A stretch of DNA of 64,000 bases, from the NCBI GenBank assembly GCA_040766885.1, contig JAXGPP010000014.1, forward strand, positions 62,001 through 126,000, in the 5' to 3' direction. Position 1 is the stretch's first letter. Each line of letters opens with the position of its first letter. The translations under genes and the position numbers were made by a program. This stretch comes from JAXGPP01 sp040766885. Its GTDB lineage: Bacteria > Planctomycetota > Planctomycetia > Pirellulales > Thermoguttaceae. Of the stretch, positions 8,496 through 16,312 are shown piece after piece. The notes beneath the pieces are model-generated. The model was given only the letters and a program-made list of their open reading frames with translations, did not search any database and was not told where the DNA came from.

Positions 8496-8912
8496 TCAAT
8501 CGTAACCGAGTTCGCGGAGTTCGTCTTCGTCGATGCCGTGGTGGTGGGCGAGTTCATGCAGGATGGTCGTGCGGATTTCCTCGCGGAGGCGGCTTAGGCG
8601 GAGGCGGCCGGTGCGGTCGCGGGCGGCGGCAATGATCCCCTGGCGGTAGATCGTCACGAAATCGGGCAGGGGGTGCGTCTCATCGACGCTCTTGTCGGTG
8701 AGCGGCCGGCCGGTGTACAGGCCGCAAAGCTCGTCGGGGTATTCGATTCCCATCTCCTTCATGACTTCGTCTGAAGGGTGATCCTCGACGTGGAGCGGCA
8801 CCTGGTCAATCAGATCGTGCACGGCTGGGGGCAACTCGGCCAAGACCTCTTCCAGCAGCCGGTCGAAACGTTCTCGCGTGGCAGGATTCACAGGCCCACC
8901 CGTAATGGTCAC
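8496..8912 (-). CDS. minimal zincin metallopeptidase (PF06262-type)
   Basis: The 138-residue protein is a small metallopeptidase-fold protein. HELAHHHGIDE (residues 119-129) is an extended HExxH zinc site with a third histidine. The N-terminal half carries the family landmarks EVLAELPP, LCGLYTG and IYRQGI. It should act in the cytoplasm, since no signal peptide is seen; no physiological substrate is established for this family. The GTG start at 8912 has no strong ribosome-binding site. The gene is followed directly by the split UxaA pair. Its upstream region holds a conserved structured element (9047-9176), discussed separately. Confidence 0.8.
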   Translation of the reverse strand: MTITGGPVNPATRERFDRLLEEVLAELPPAVHDLIDQVPLHVEDHPSDEVMKEMGIEYPDELCGLYTGRPLTDKSVDETHPLPDFVTIYRQGIIAAARDRTGRLRLSRLREEIRTTILHELAHHHGIDEDELRELGYD

Positions 8913-9046
8913 CAGTCATAGCAAACAGGTAATGTTATGCGGCGGCGGCGCGGGCCACAAGGGAAGCACCCGAGGCGACGCGGCCAGCATACAGGGGGGC
9001 CGCAAGGATGGGCCCGGGATCGCGGATGGTACATTGTTGCATCGAC

Positions 9047-9176
9047 GCGCAACAATAAACGCGTTGTTGATTTTCGAGCGTCGCAAGGCGTGGCGGCAAG
9101 TACAAGGGAGACAGGGCTTTCGCACCGAGGGAGCGGACGCAACTTTGTACGTACTGTGAGGTACGTGTTGAAGTTG
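9047..9176 (-). repeat. structured intergenic element, copy A
   Basis: This 130-bp block resembles copies at 39256-39385 and 9314-9448. Shared parts with the 39-kb copy are GCGCAACAATA at one end, TTTTCGA, CAAGT-CAAGG in the middle, and a terminal 36-nt block (9141-9176) identical at 34 of 36 positions. The terminal block can fold with AACTT/AAGTT and ACGT/ACGT arms around an internal loop. A second perfect 8-bp hairpin (ATTGTTGC/GCAACAAT) overlaps its gene-proximal end. On the minus strand it ends 135 nt before the metallopeptidase start. No intact coding frame is present. Confidence 0.7.
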
Positions 9177-9313
9177 ACGCTCGATCTCCCCCGTCAGCGG
9201 CCACGAGAAGTTCGCCCCAAGCGGCCTGGCGGCGGGCGCAGGGAGTGAGCGAAGGCATGGCCACTCGATGTCAAGGCGCGCCGCGTGCCGGCTGAAGCTG
9301 GAACCGAGGTCGC

Positions 9314-9448
9314 CCAAGCGAAACGCCCTTGAGGGTGTTTCGTTTGGATACGTCGCGAGACGCGGCGGCAAGTCCAAGGGTGATAGGGTCTTCTGTCCAG
9401 GCGGCTCGACGCAAGTGAATCCACCATTTTGGCTTCAGTGTTGAAGTT
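9314..9448 (-). repeat. structured intergenic element, copy C (diverged)
   Basis: This is a direct, diverged repeat of copy A on the same strand. The block starting CGTCGC at 9351 aligns with that at 9079 of copy A (shared GGCGGCAAGT-CAAGGG and AGGG), and both end in GTGTTGAAGTT. It carries its own 16-bp hairpin with two mismatches (arms 9314-9329 and 9332-9347, CCAAGCGAAACGCCCT pairing with AGGGTGTTTCGTTTGG) at the position where copy A has another hairpin. Conservation of a stem with a different sequence suggests that structure matters. Confidence 0.6.
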
Positions 9449-9697
9449 CGTAGAGGGGTGCTGGAGGAGGAGTTAGAAGTTAGGAGTTCGAAGGGAGCAG
9501 AGAGAATCGAGGTGGTTGCTTTGCTGGTGCTTTCGGGGCAGGGAATGAGCGCGGGCCGGCCGCGAGGCGGGCCGTGGTGAGTATGGTAGAGTCGAGAAGT
9601 GGCGCGGTGGTTTAGGTGCAGCCTATCCATTGCTGGCCCTTTCGTCTGCCAGTGCCTCACTAGCCACACCATGCTCCGTTTCCACTTCCCGCTCATC

Positions 9698-9730
9698 GAA
9701 CCGGACGGGCGGATTTCCCGCATCCGGCTC
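9698..9730 (-). ncRNA. group II intron domain V
   Basis: The minus strand reads GAGCCGGATGCGGGAAATCC followed by GCCCGTCCGGTTC. This is a 33-nt hairpin with the typical domain V shape: outer stem GAGCCGGA/TCCGGTTC, catalytic bulge, and inner GCGG/CCGC stem with a GAAA-type loop. It is the catalytic core of the ribozyme. Confidence 0.85.
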
Positions 9731-9742
9731 TCGGACATGGGT

Positions 9743-11113
9743 TCACACGTTTCGCCCACGGAGATACCGGGTCCGCACCGCCGTTAGTTGGACCAAGCCC
9801 AACTCCCGGTAGAGGTACGAGTCGGGGTATCGATCAATACCGCGTCCCTTCCCCTTGTGCTTGTCCACCAGCCACCGGCGGAGCTGCTGGCGAACGTGCA
9901 GGTCGATGTTGCGGTACGCTGCGCTGACTGGCCCTTGGCCAAAGTAGTTGGCCCAGCCCGTCAACATGCGGTTTAACCGCTTGACCACCGTCGCTTCGTC
10001 CAGCAGCAGTTGGCTCCGATGGGTCGTCTCGCTGATCTTGGCTTGCAGGCGTTTCACCGCCTTCTTCGACGGACGGGTGCTAAGCACCATCCGTCGCCGG
10101 TTCCAAGACCACGCGGGACCAATCGTATACCCCAGAAAGTCGAACCTTTCCGCCGGCAGATGACAGAGCCGCGTTTTGGACTCGTTCACCGTCAATTTCA
10201 GCTGCGCCATCATGTTCCGCATCACCGTCATGGCTTTCTCCGCCGTGCCGCGACACAGGATCACAAAGTCGTCCGCATAGTTGACGATTTTGGCCCGCAG
10301 AGCTTGCTCGTGTCCCAGGAGTTTCCAGCCCAGTACGAACCTCCGCATGTAGAGGTTACTGAGCAGCGGTGAAATCGGAGCCCCTTGCGGGGTTCCTCGT
10401 CCCGTGTCCTTGCCGCGAGTCGTCCGCTGCGTATGCCCCCGCTCATCCGTCTCTTCGACCGGTGCCACCAGCCACATCTTCAGCAGATGCAACAGGCCCT
10501 TGTCGCTGATGCGGCGTGCGAGGCACTGCATCAATTCCGCATGCGGAATCGTGTCGAAGTACCCGCTCAAGTCCGCGTCCACCACCTGCGTATGTCCGTA
10601 GCAAACCCAGCGATGGACTTCCTTCACGGCGTCCAGGGCGCTGCGGTCCGCCCGGTAGGCATACTGCTCTGGTTGCAGATCGACCTCAAAGATGGACTCC
10701 AGGATCAGAAGCACCGCGGTCTGAACGACGCGATCCTTGATCGTGGGAATCCCCAGGGGCCGCTGCTTTCCATCCGGCTTGGGGATGTAGACCCGCCGGA
10801 CTGCCTGCGGATGATACTTCTTGGTCCGAAGTTCGTCCGCCAGTTCGTCCAACCACCGCTTGACTCCGTAGTCCAAGATCCACGAAAACGTCTGCTCATC
10901 CACGCCCGGCGCGCCATCATTGAAACGGCATCGCCAGAACGCAACCCAGAGCACATCTTCGCGGCAAACCTTGTCGTACAGCGAATAAAAGCGGAACTTG
11001 GGCGACTCCTTCGCTTTCGCGTGCAACGCCTCCCGAAGCTTCTGAACCTTTTCCACGTTCGTAGGCTCTTCGCCAATCGTCATCGGTCCCTTGCTCCTTC
11101 TTGCGTTATCCAT
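9743..11113 (-). CDS. ltrA: group II intron reverse transcriptase/maturase
   Basis: The 456-residue protein copies the intron RNA and helps it splice. Seen in order: an N-terminal RT0-like segment, GVDEQTF, the palm block RVYIPKPDGKQRPLGIPT (107-124), the first catalytic aspartate region DADLSGYFDTIP (179-190), TPQGAPISPLLSN (241-253), the polymerase YADD at 279-282, and a C-terminal maturase (X) domain with WANYFGQG and the ending YLYRELGLVQL. No HNH endonuclease domain follows, so mobility would rely on other priming. The start is ATG 11113 or ATG 11083; the second has AAGGAG upstream. The frame is intact with all catalytic residues, so the element may still be active. Confidence 0.92.
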   Translation of the reverse strand: MDNARRSKGPMTIGEEPTNVEKVQKLREALHAKAKESPKFRFYSLYDKVCREDVLWVAFWRCRFNDGAPGVDEQTFSWILDYGVKRWLDELADELRTKKYHPQAVRRVYIPKPDGKQRPLGIPTIKDRVVQTAVLLILESIFEVDLQPEQYAYRADRSALDAVKEVHRWVCYGHTQVVDADLSGYFDTIPHAELMQCLARRISDKGLLHLLKMWLVAPVEETDERGHTQRTTRGKDTGRGTPQGAPISPLLSNLYMRRFVLGWKLLGHEQALRAKIVNYADDFVILCRGTAEKAMTVMRNMMAQLKLTVNESKTRLCHLPAERFDFLGYTIGPAWSWNRRRMVLSTRPSKKAVKRLQAKISETTHRSQLLLDEATVVKRLNRMLTGWANYFGQGPVSAAYRNIDLHVRQQLRRWLVDKHKGKGRGIDRYPDSYLYRELGLVQLTAVRTRYLRGRNV

Positions 11114-11653
11114 GAACTAAGGCCCCTTCCCTCCCCCGGTATTACCCGGCTTCCACGGTACTACGAGCCTCTCCGCCATCTCCACCGGCCCGGCCTGTCC
11201 CTCGCGGGCGTCCAGTTGGGATCTCTCCCACCGGCGAGACTTCCCTTGTTGAATCCGATGTCCGTTCGTGACATGCCGACGCCACTACCCCGGCGGAACC
11301 GTGGGGTGCTCTTGTCGTTCTGCTTCCCCCACGGCGGCGGCCTTCCCGGAATTCGAGGCCGGTCGGCTTCCGCATCTTTCGTTTCGAGGCCTGCTCAGCG
11401 TTCACTCACGTTTCGGCCTGCCACGTTGCCGAGTCGCCAAAAGCGACCTTCTACACCGCAGACTCAGACGGCTTTGTCACCTCCACCGCCCCCACGGTTG
11501 CTACCGGCTGGAACGACCCTTGCCGGACAGGACTTGCACCTGCTAGACATCAGACTCCTTTTCAAGGCGTACACGAATTGAGAAAGAACGAACGGGCGAG
11601 CGCCCGAGGTGTCGGGCGGGCGATGGCGCGACGGAGGTTCGTCGTCGCGGTAT

Positions 11654-11683
11654 AGTATACCCGTGTTCATGTCTTTTTGTCAA
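11654..11683 (-). promoter_or_regulatory. near-consensus sigma70 promoter facing the intron
   Basis: On the minus strand TTGACA (11683-11678) is followed after 18 nt by TATACT (11659-11654). The flanks CCTGTTGACAAA and GTATACTATA are also found at the 39-kb copy. Transcription would run through the intron and both structured elements toward the metallopeptidase. Confidence 0.7.
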
Positions 11684-11904
11684 CAGGAAAACCGGCCGAG
11701 GCAGGCGAGTTTTTCTGGGTTTCTGGAGGGGGTGGGGAGAGCGGTCCAGCGCGGGCAAAGACGATACAACGCGGCAGGCAGGGTTCGGTCACGGGGGAGT
11801 GAAGACGAGGAGGGCTGCGATCGCACTCCGCATGCTCTGCGCGAGGCTTGCGAGGTACCGGCCACGAAGAAACCTCACGGCGGAGCGTGAGGAGTACGTG
11901 GAGC

Positions 11905-11933
11905 TTTCGGCGGCTGGCGGGGGTGGCTATAAT
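11905..11933 (+). promoter_or_regulatory. putative promoter for the HzsA-like gene
   Basis: TTTCGG (11905-11910) and TATAAT (11928-11933) are separated by 17 nt. The -10 box is perfect and the -35 is weak. A similar pair TTTCGC-17-TATACT lies before the gene at 31201, which raises confidence a little. Confidence 0.4.
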
Positions 11934-11971
11934 GGGCGAGCAAGCCGGGAAGGCTTGTCCCCACCGGCCTG

Positions 11972-12092
11972 GATTATTCATGAGCGAAAGAAGCGGCGAC
12001 GCAGTGCGGCGCCGTCGTGCGACGCGGAGGCGAATGAACCGCCTGGGTCGGGTTCGCATGCGCGTCGGGTTACGATCAGCTCATGAATAGTC
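11972..12092. repeat. spaced 14-bp inverted repeat
   Basis: The arms GATTATTCATGAGC and GCTCATGAATAGTC match as inverted copies at 13 of 14 positions, with about 93 bp between them. The spacer is GC-rich and has no gene. It could be a small palindromic element or an extended leader structure. Confidence 0.45.
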
Positions 12093-12141
12093 GGGGCCAG
12101 CCCGTCCCACCACGCGCGAGGCAAACGAGGAGGCCGCAACG

Positions 12142-14583
12142 ATGCGACGACCTGCCGCGATCTGCTGTTTTCGCTGGGCTTCGGTGTTTCTGTTTCTCGC
12201 TTCGGCGGGCATCCTCCGGCCGGAACGCCTGCCGGCCGACGAGCCGTACCGGCCGGGCCCGATGCTCCAGCGATTTCTCGATGGGCCGATGGCGGGGCTC
12301 GACGAGATCGTGTTTGCCGTCCGGGTACCCGGCAGGGACCACTGGTATGTGACTTTCGGCAATTACGCCGATCACTCCGAATACCCGAAGAACCTGGGCT
12401 TCAAGTTCGAGGACGGCGTGTACTGGGGTTATGGCGAAGGGGGGCGGCTGTGCCGCTACAACCTGCGGACCGGCGAGCTCAAGGTGCTATTGGACGATGC
12501 GACGGGGGGCGTGCGCGATCCGCAGCTTCACTATGACGGCCAGAAGATCCTGTTCTCGTATCGCAAGGGGGGCGAACACGTCTTCCACCTGTACGAGATG
12601 AACATCGACGGCAGCGGCCTCAAGCAGTTGACCGACGGGCCCGACGACGACATCGAGCCGACCTATTGCCCGGACGGGAGCATCGTCTTCTGTTCGTCGC
12701 GATGCCGGCGGTTCGTCAACTGCTGGTACACCCGTGTGGCCGCGCTCTACCGCTGCGACGGCGACGGAAAGAACGTGCGGATGCTGTCGAGCAACAACGA
12801 CCACGACAACACGCCGTGGGTGCTGCCGGACGGCCGCGTGCTCTACATGCGGTGGGAATACGTCGACCGCAGCCAGGTTCACTACCACCACCTGTGGACG
12901 ATGAATCCCGACGGCACCGGACAGATGGTGTACTACGGCAACCTGCACGGCGGCATCGCGATGCTCGATGCGAAGCCGATTCCCGGGACGAAGAAGGTGG
13001 TGGCGTCGTTCTCGCCGGGCCACGGCATCCCTGAGCACCTCGGCCACGTGGCGATCGTCGATCCGAGCCTGGGGCCGGACGCGCTGGAGACGGCCCGCAA
13101 CGTGAGCGCCGACTGCTGGTGGAAGGATCCGTACCCAATCAGCGAGGACTGCTTCCTGGTCGCCCGGAAGGAAGGGATCTTCGTGATGGACGGCCAGGGA
13201 CAGCACGAGCTGGTGTACCGGCTGCCGGAATCGGAGCGCGAGCGGTTGCAGTGCCACGAGCCCCGGCCGCTGGCGCCGCGCGAGCGGGAGCGGCTGATCC
13301 CCGATCGAATCGACCCCAGCCGGCCCACGGCGCGGCTGGTGCTCGAGAACATCTACGCGGGCCGCAAGACGGCCGCGCTTGCGCCAGGCTCGGTCAAGAA
13401 GCTGCTGGTGATGAAGCAGTTACCCAAGCCGGTCAATTTCTCCGGGGGAATGGAGCCGCTGACGATCGGCGGTTCGTTCACCTTGGCCGAGATCCTCGGC
13501 ACGGTGCCGGTGGAGGAAGACGGCTCGGCATTCATGGAGCTGCCGGCGCTGCAGTCGCTGTTCTTCGTGGCGCTGGACGCCGAGAACAAGCCGGTGAAGC
13601 GGATGCACTCGTTCGCGGTGCTCCAGCCGGGTGAGACGACGGGGTGCGTCGGCTGCCACGAACAGCGCCACCAGACGCCGCATCCCGTGAGCGCCGAACT
13701 AGTGGCGATGCGCGGTTCGCCCCGGCCGGTGGAACCGATTCCCGGCGTGCCGGCGGTGTTTGATTTTGCGCGCGACATCCAGCCGATCCTCGACCAGCAT
13801 TGCGTGTCGTGCCACAACTCCGACGAGTATGCCGGCAAGCTCGATCTGTCGGGCGACAAGACGCCGATGTACACGATCGCCTACTGGACGCTCGTGACCG
13901 GGGGGCTGATCTCCGACGGCCGCAACCAGCCGAAAAGCGACTACGAACCGTATGCAATCGGCAGCGCGGCGAGCCGCCTGATGAATTATCTCGACGGCAG
14001 CCATCACGAGGCGCGGCTCACCGAGCACGAGCGCGAGCTGGTGCGGTTGTGGATCGATTCCAGCGCCACCTACCCGGGCACGTACGCTTCGCTGGCCTCG
14101 GGCCACTACCCGGCGTTTCTGCCGTGGGCGGCGATGAAGGAACGCTGCGGCGGCTGCCACGGCCAGGAGGTGAAGGACGATCAGGGAACGCGTTACGACA
14201 TGCTCTTCCGGCGGGCGTGGGCCAGCCGCCCGGAACCGCTAAGCAACATCGAGCGGCCCGAGAAGGCGTTTCTGCTCCGCGCGCCACTGGCGAAAGAGGC
14301 AGGCGGTCTGGCGTTGTGCAAGGAAGTGGTCTTCCGGGACCGCGGAGATCCGCTCTATCAGCAGATGCTGGCGGCACTGCAGGACGCGCACGGGCGTCTT
14401 GAGGCCGGAAAGCGTTTTGACATGCGGGGCTTCCGGCCCAACGAGCACTACATCCGCGAGATGCAGCGATTCGGCTTCCTGCCGCAGGAGTTGAAGCCGG
14501 AAGACCCGATCGACGTTTACGCCGTGGACCGGGCGTATTGGGACTCGTTCCTGTACCGGCCGGAGGCGGTCGAGCAGCCGTGA
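12142..14583 (+). CDS. HzsA-like multihaem c-type cytochrome with TolB-like propeller
   Basis: The 813-residue protein starts with a hydrophobic export signal. Residues from about 60 to 400 contain TolB/WD40-like blades with the recurrent motif Asp-Gly-Ser-Gly-Leu-x-Gln-Leu-Thr-Asp-Gly and PDGSIVF/PDGRVLY. Later come the hydrazine synthase alpha-like middle domain and three CxxCH haem motifs: CVGCH (502), CVSCH (554) and CGGCH (669). The region AVFDFARDIQPILDQHCVSCH is typical of planctomycete Planctomycete_C-type cytochromes. It is therefore probably a periplasmic haem protein. It is not evidence for anammox: no hzsB/C or hydroxylamine oxidoreductase is nearby, and such relatives are widespread in non-anammox planctomycetes. 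GAGGAGG precedes the ATG. Confidence 0.85.
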   Translation: MRRPAAICCFRWASVFLFLASAGILRPERLPADEPYRPGPMLQRFLDGPMAGLDEIVFAVRVPGRDHWYVTFGNYADHSEYPKNLGFKFEDGVYWGYGEGGRLCRYNLRTGELKVLLDDATGGVRDPQLHYDGQKILFSYRKGGEHVFHLYEMNIDGSGLKQLTDGPDDDIEPTYCPDGSIVFCSSRCRRFVNCWYTRVAALYRCDGDGKNVRMLSSNNDHDNTPWVLPDGRVLYMRWEYVDRSQVHYHHLWTMNPDGTGQMVYYGNLHGGIAMLDAKPIPGTKKVVASFSPGHGIPEHLGHVAIVDPSLGPDALETARNVSADCWWKDPYPISEDCFLVARKEGIFVMDGQGQHELVYRLPESERERLQCHEPRPLAPRERERLIPDRIDPSRPTARLVLENIYAGRKTAALAPGSVKKLLVMKQLPKPVNFSGGMEPLTIGGSFTLAEILGTVPVEEDGSAFMELPALQSLFFVALDAENKPVKRMHSFAVLQPGETTGCVGCHEQRHQTPHPVSAELVAMRGSPRPVEPIPGVPAVFDFARDIQPILDQHCVSCHNSDEYAGKLDLSGDKTPMYTIAYWTLVTGGLISDGRNQPKSDYEPYAIGSAASRLMNYLDGSHHEARLTEHERELVRLWIDSSATYPGTYASLASGHYPAFLPWAAMKERCGGCHGQEVKDDQGTRYDMLFRRAWASRPEPLSNIERPEKAFLLRAPLAKEAGGLALCKEVVFRDRGDPLYQQMLAALQDAHGRLEAGKRFDMRGFRPNEHYIREMQRFGFLPQELKPEDPIDVYAVDRAYWDSFLYRPEAVEQP

Positions 14584-14707
14584 GCTGACCCCCTCGATAG
14601 AGGCCGGAAAGCCCGCGAATTTCGCGACATGCTTCTGGTGTGCTGTGTTCCAGCCCGTTAGACTGGCGTCGATCGTTCGTTCGACCAATTCTCACTGGGA
14701 GGGCGCT

Positions 14708-16078
14708 ATGACGGCGGACAGCGGCGACGGGCGGAAAGCAGGCAAATCGGCGGCCAGCGATGCCAATCCTTATCAAAGCCCACACGAGTCGGAAGCGGAC
14801 CGCGCGGCGGTGGTGAACCGCGGTTGGCAGGTGACTCTGGCGGCGCTGGGGATCAATCTGGCACTGGGCATCCTTTACACGTGGAGCGTGATCAGCAAGG
14901 CGATTCCTGCTGATTGGGGCTGGAAGGAGGCCGACAAGTCGTGGCCGTATTCGGTCGCGTGCCTCGTGTTTGCGCTGATGATGGTGCCGGCGGGCCGATT
15001 GCAGGACCGGATCGGGCCGCGGTTCGTGGCGGCGATCGGCGGCGTGCTGGTGGGAGCCGGCATGATCCTGGCAAGCCTGACAACGTCGCCGCTCGGATAC
15101 ATCATTGGCTTCGGCCTGCTGGCTGGCACGGGAATCGGTTTCGGCTATGCGTCGGCTACACCGCCCGCGGTGAAATGGTTCCCCGCCGCCCGGACCGGAC
15201 TGATCGCCGGAATCGTGGTCTCCGGGTTTGGATTAGCATCCGTTTACGCTGCCCCGCTGGCACAGTGGCTGTCGGGGACGATCGGCCTGCCAGCGACGAT
15301 GTTCGCACTGGGCGTTGCCTTTCTCATCGTGGTGGTTGGGTTGGCCCAACTGCTGGTTGCGCCGCCGAAAGGCTATGTCGCGGGGGGCGTCAAGCCGGCG
15401 GCCGGCGCCGCGGCGGCGAAGCGCGACGACGTCGGTCCGGGTGAAATGCTCCGCACGGGCCAGTTCTATTTGCTGTGGTTCATGTATGCTTGCGGGGCCG
15501 GGGCCGGGCTGATGGTGATCTCCAAGCTGGCGGTGATCAGCAAGGAACAAGTGCAGATCGACCTGGGGTTCGTCTTCGTCGCGGCACTGGCGGTCGGCAA
15601 CGGCGCGGGCCGAATCGTCGCGGGCATGCTCTCCGACAAACTGGGACGGCAGCAAACGATGCTGGGGTGTTTCATCTTCCAGGCCGCGCTGGTGCTTCTG
15701 CTCTCGACGGCCAAGCCCGGATCGCCGGTCGCCAACGTGGCGGCGATGGCGCTGATCTCGGCGCTGATCGGAGCCAACTACGGCGCCAATCTTGCGCTGT
15801 TCCCTTCGATCACCAAGGATTACTACGGGCTGAAGAATTTCGGCGTCAATTACGGTCTGATTTTCACTGCCTGGGGAATGGGCGGCTTCATGCTGTCGCT
15901 CCTGGCGGGCCACTTCTACGACACGTACCAGACATTCGCGTTTGCCTACTACGGGGCATCGGCCCTGCTGGTGCTGGCCGCCGCGGCCAGTTTCTTCGTC
16001 AAGGCGCCGCGCGTCGCTGGGGTCGTTGAGCCGCCGAGACCGGCGGAGTTGGCGGAGCGAGTGCCGGAGAAGGTGTGA
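14708..16078 (+). CDS. MFS transporter, oxalate/formate antiporter (OFA) type
   Basis: The 456-residue inner-membrane transporter has a soluble N-terminal tail (about 38 residues) followed by 12 predicted transmembrane helices. The opening NLALGILYTWSVISKAIP, the loop AGRLQDRIGPR (motif A), the block GTGIGFGYASATPPAVKWFP and the second-half loop GMLSDKLGR are typical of the OFA group, which exchanges small carboxylates such as oxalate, formate or lactate. The exact substrate is not set by sequence. GGGAGG lies 6 nt before the ATG at 14708. It lies between two HzsA-like genes, but no functional link can be shown. A hairpin follows its stop after 18 nt. Confidence 0.85.
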   Translation: MTADSGDGRKAGKSAASDANPYQSPHESEADRAAVVNRGWQVTLAALGINLALGILYTWSVISKAIPADWGWKEADKSWPYSVACLVFALMMVPAGRLQDRIGPRFVAAIGGVLVGAGMILASLTTSPLGYIIGFGLLAGTGIGFGYASATPPAVKWFPAARTGLIAGIVVSGFGLASVYAAPLAQWLSGTIGLPATMFALGVAFLIVVVGLAQLLVAPPKGYVAGGVKPAAGAAAAKRDDVGPGEMLRTGQFYLLWFMYACGAGAGLMVISKLAVISKEQVQIDLGFVFVAALAVGNGAGRIVAGMLSDKLGRQQTMLGCFIFQAALVLLLSTAKPGSPVANVAAMALISALIGANYGANLALFPSITKDYYGLKNFGVNYGLIFTAWGMGGFMLSLLAGHFYDTYQTFAFAYYGASALLVLAAAASFFVKAPRVAGVVEPPRPAELAERVPEKV

Positions 16079-16096
16079 GAGGGAGTGGTTGGGGAA

Positions 16097-16116
16097 GCCC
16101 GCAAGGGACTGCGGGC
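16097..16116 (+). terminator. hairpin after the MFS gene
   Basis: GCCCGCA and TGCGGGC pair perfectly over 7 bp around the loop AGGGAC, 18 nt after the MFS stop. It overlaps the first unit of the 16-bp minisatellite. No U-tract follows, so it is a weak intrinsic terminator at best. Confidence 0.5.
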
Positions 16117-16288
16117 CTACTTTGGAGCGGGCCTACTTTGGAGCGGGCCTACTTTGGAGCGGGCCTACTTTGGAGCGGGCCTACTTTGGAGCGGGCCTAC
16201 TTTGGAGCGGGCCTACTTTGGAGCGGGCCTACTTTGGAGCGGGCCTACTTTGGAGCGGGGCTACTTTGGAGCGGGGCTACTTTGCGGC
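16113..16288. repeat. minisatellite, 11 x 16 bp
   Basis: Eleven head-to-tail copies of GGGCCTACTTTGGAGC fill 176 bp. The first nine are identical. The tenth has one change (GGGGCTAC) and the eleventh has that change plus two more near its end. Identity of the first nine copies indicates recent expansion or homogenisation. All frames are open across it because 16 is not a multiple of 3, giving the 16-residue peptide period AYFGAGLLWSGPTLER, but no start with a ribosome-binding site or downstream coding continuity supports translation. Confidence 0.95.
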
Positions 16289-16312
16289 GGGGGCGCGTGC
16301 TATGGCGGGTCC

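Larger units (their letters stand above)
9580..11574 (-). mobile_element. group II intron with maturase ORF
   Basis: The unit of about 2 kb on the minus strand contains a maturase-type reverse transcriptase and, 12 nt beyond its stop, a canonical domain V hairpin. Upstream of the ORF, the stretch GGTGCAAGTCCTGTC and its surroundings look like group II domain I sequence. A plausible 5' splice end is GTGTACG at 11574. The 3' end lies somewhere around 9575-9600, after domain VI, and could not be fixed. A GC-rich hairpin (CGCCCGA/TCGGGCG) and a pyrimidine-rich tract lie directly before the intron on the same strand. This resembles the terminator-like targets used by some endonuclease-less bacterial introns. 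Confidence 0.75.
11684..12141. other. intergenic region ahead of the HzsA-like gene
   Basis: No convincing gene is present. It holds a 6-bp hairpin CAAGCC/GGCTTG at 11941-11957, a long-range inverted repeat of 13/14 identity (arms near 11972-11985 and 12079-12092, core TATTCATGAGC) and a promoter-like TATAAT at 11928. Confidence 0.5.

Noticed and set aside
9047..9176. Retron non-coding RNA for the nearby reverse transcriptase
   Set aside because: The reverse transcriptase is of the group II maturase type with domain V next to it, and the element also occurs 30 kb away without a reverse transcriptase.
10385..11581. 398-codon plus-strand frame opposite the maturase
   Set aside because: It is antisense to a protein with all reverse transcriptase motifs and shows no domain of its own.
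16113..16288. CRISPR array
   Set aside because: The 16-bp units are directly adjacent with no spacers.
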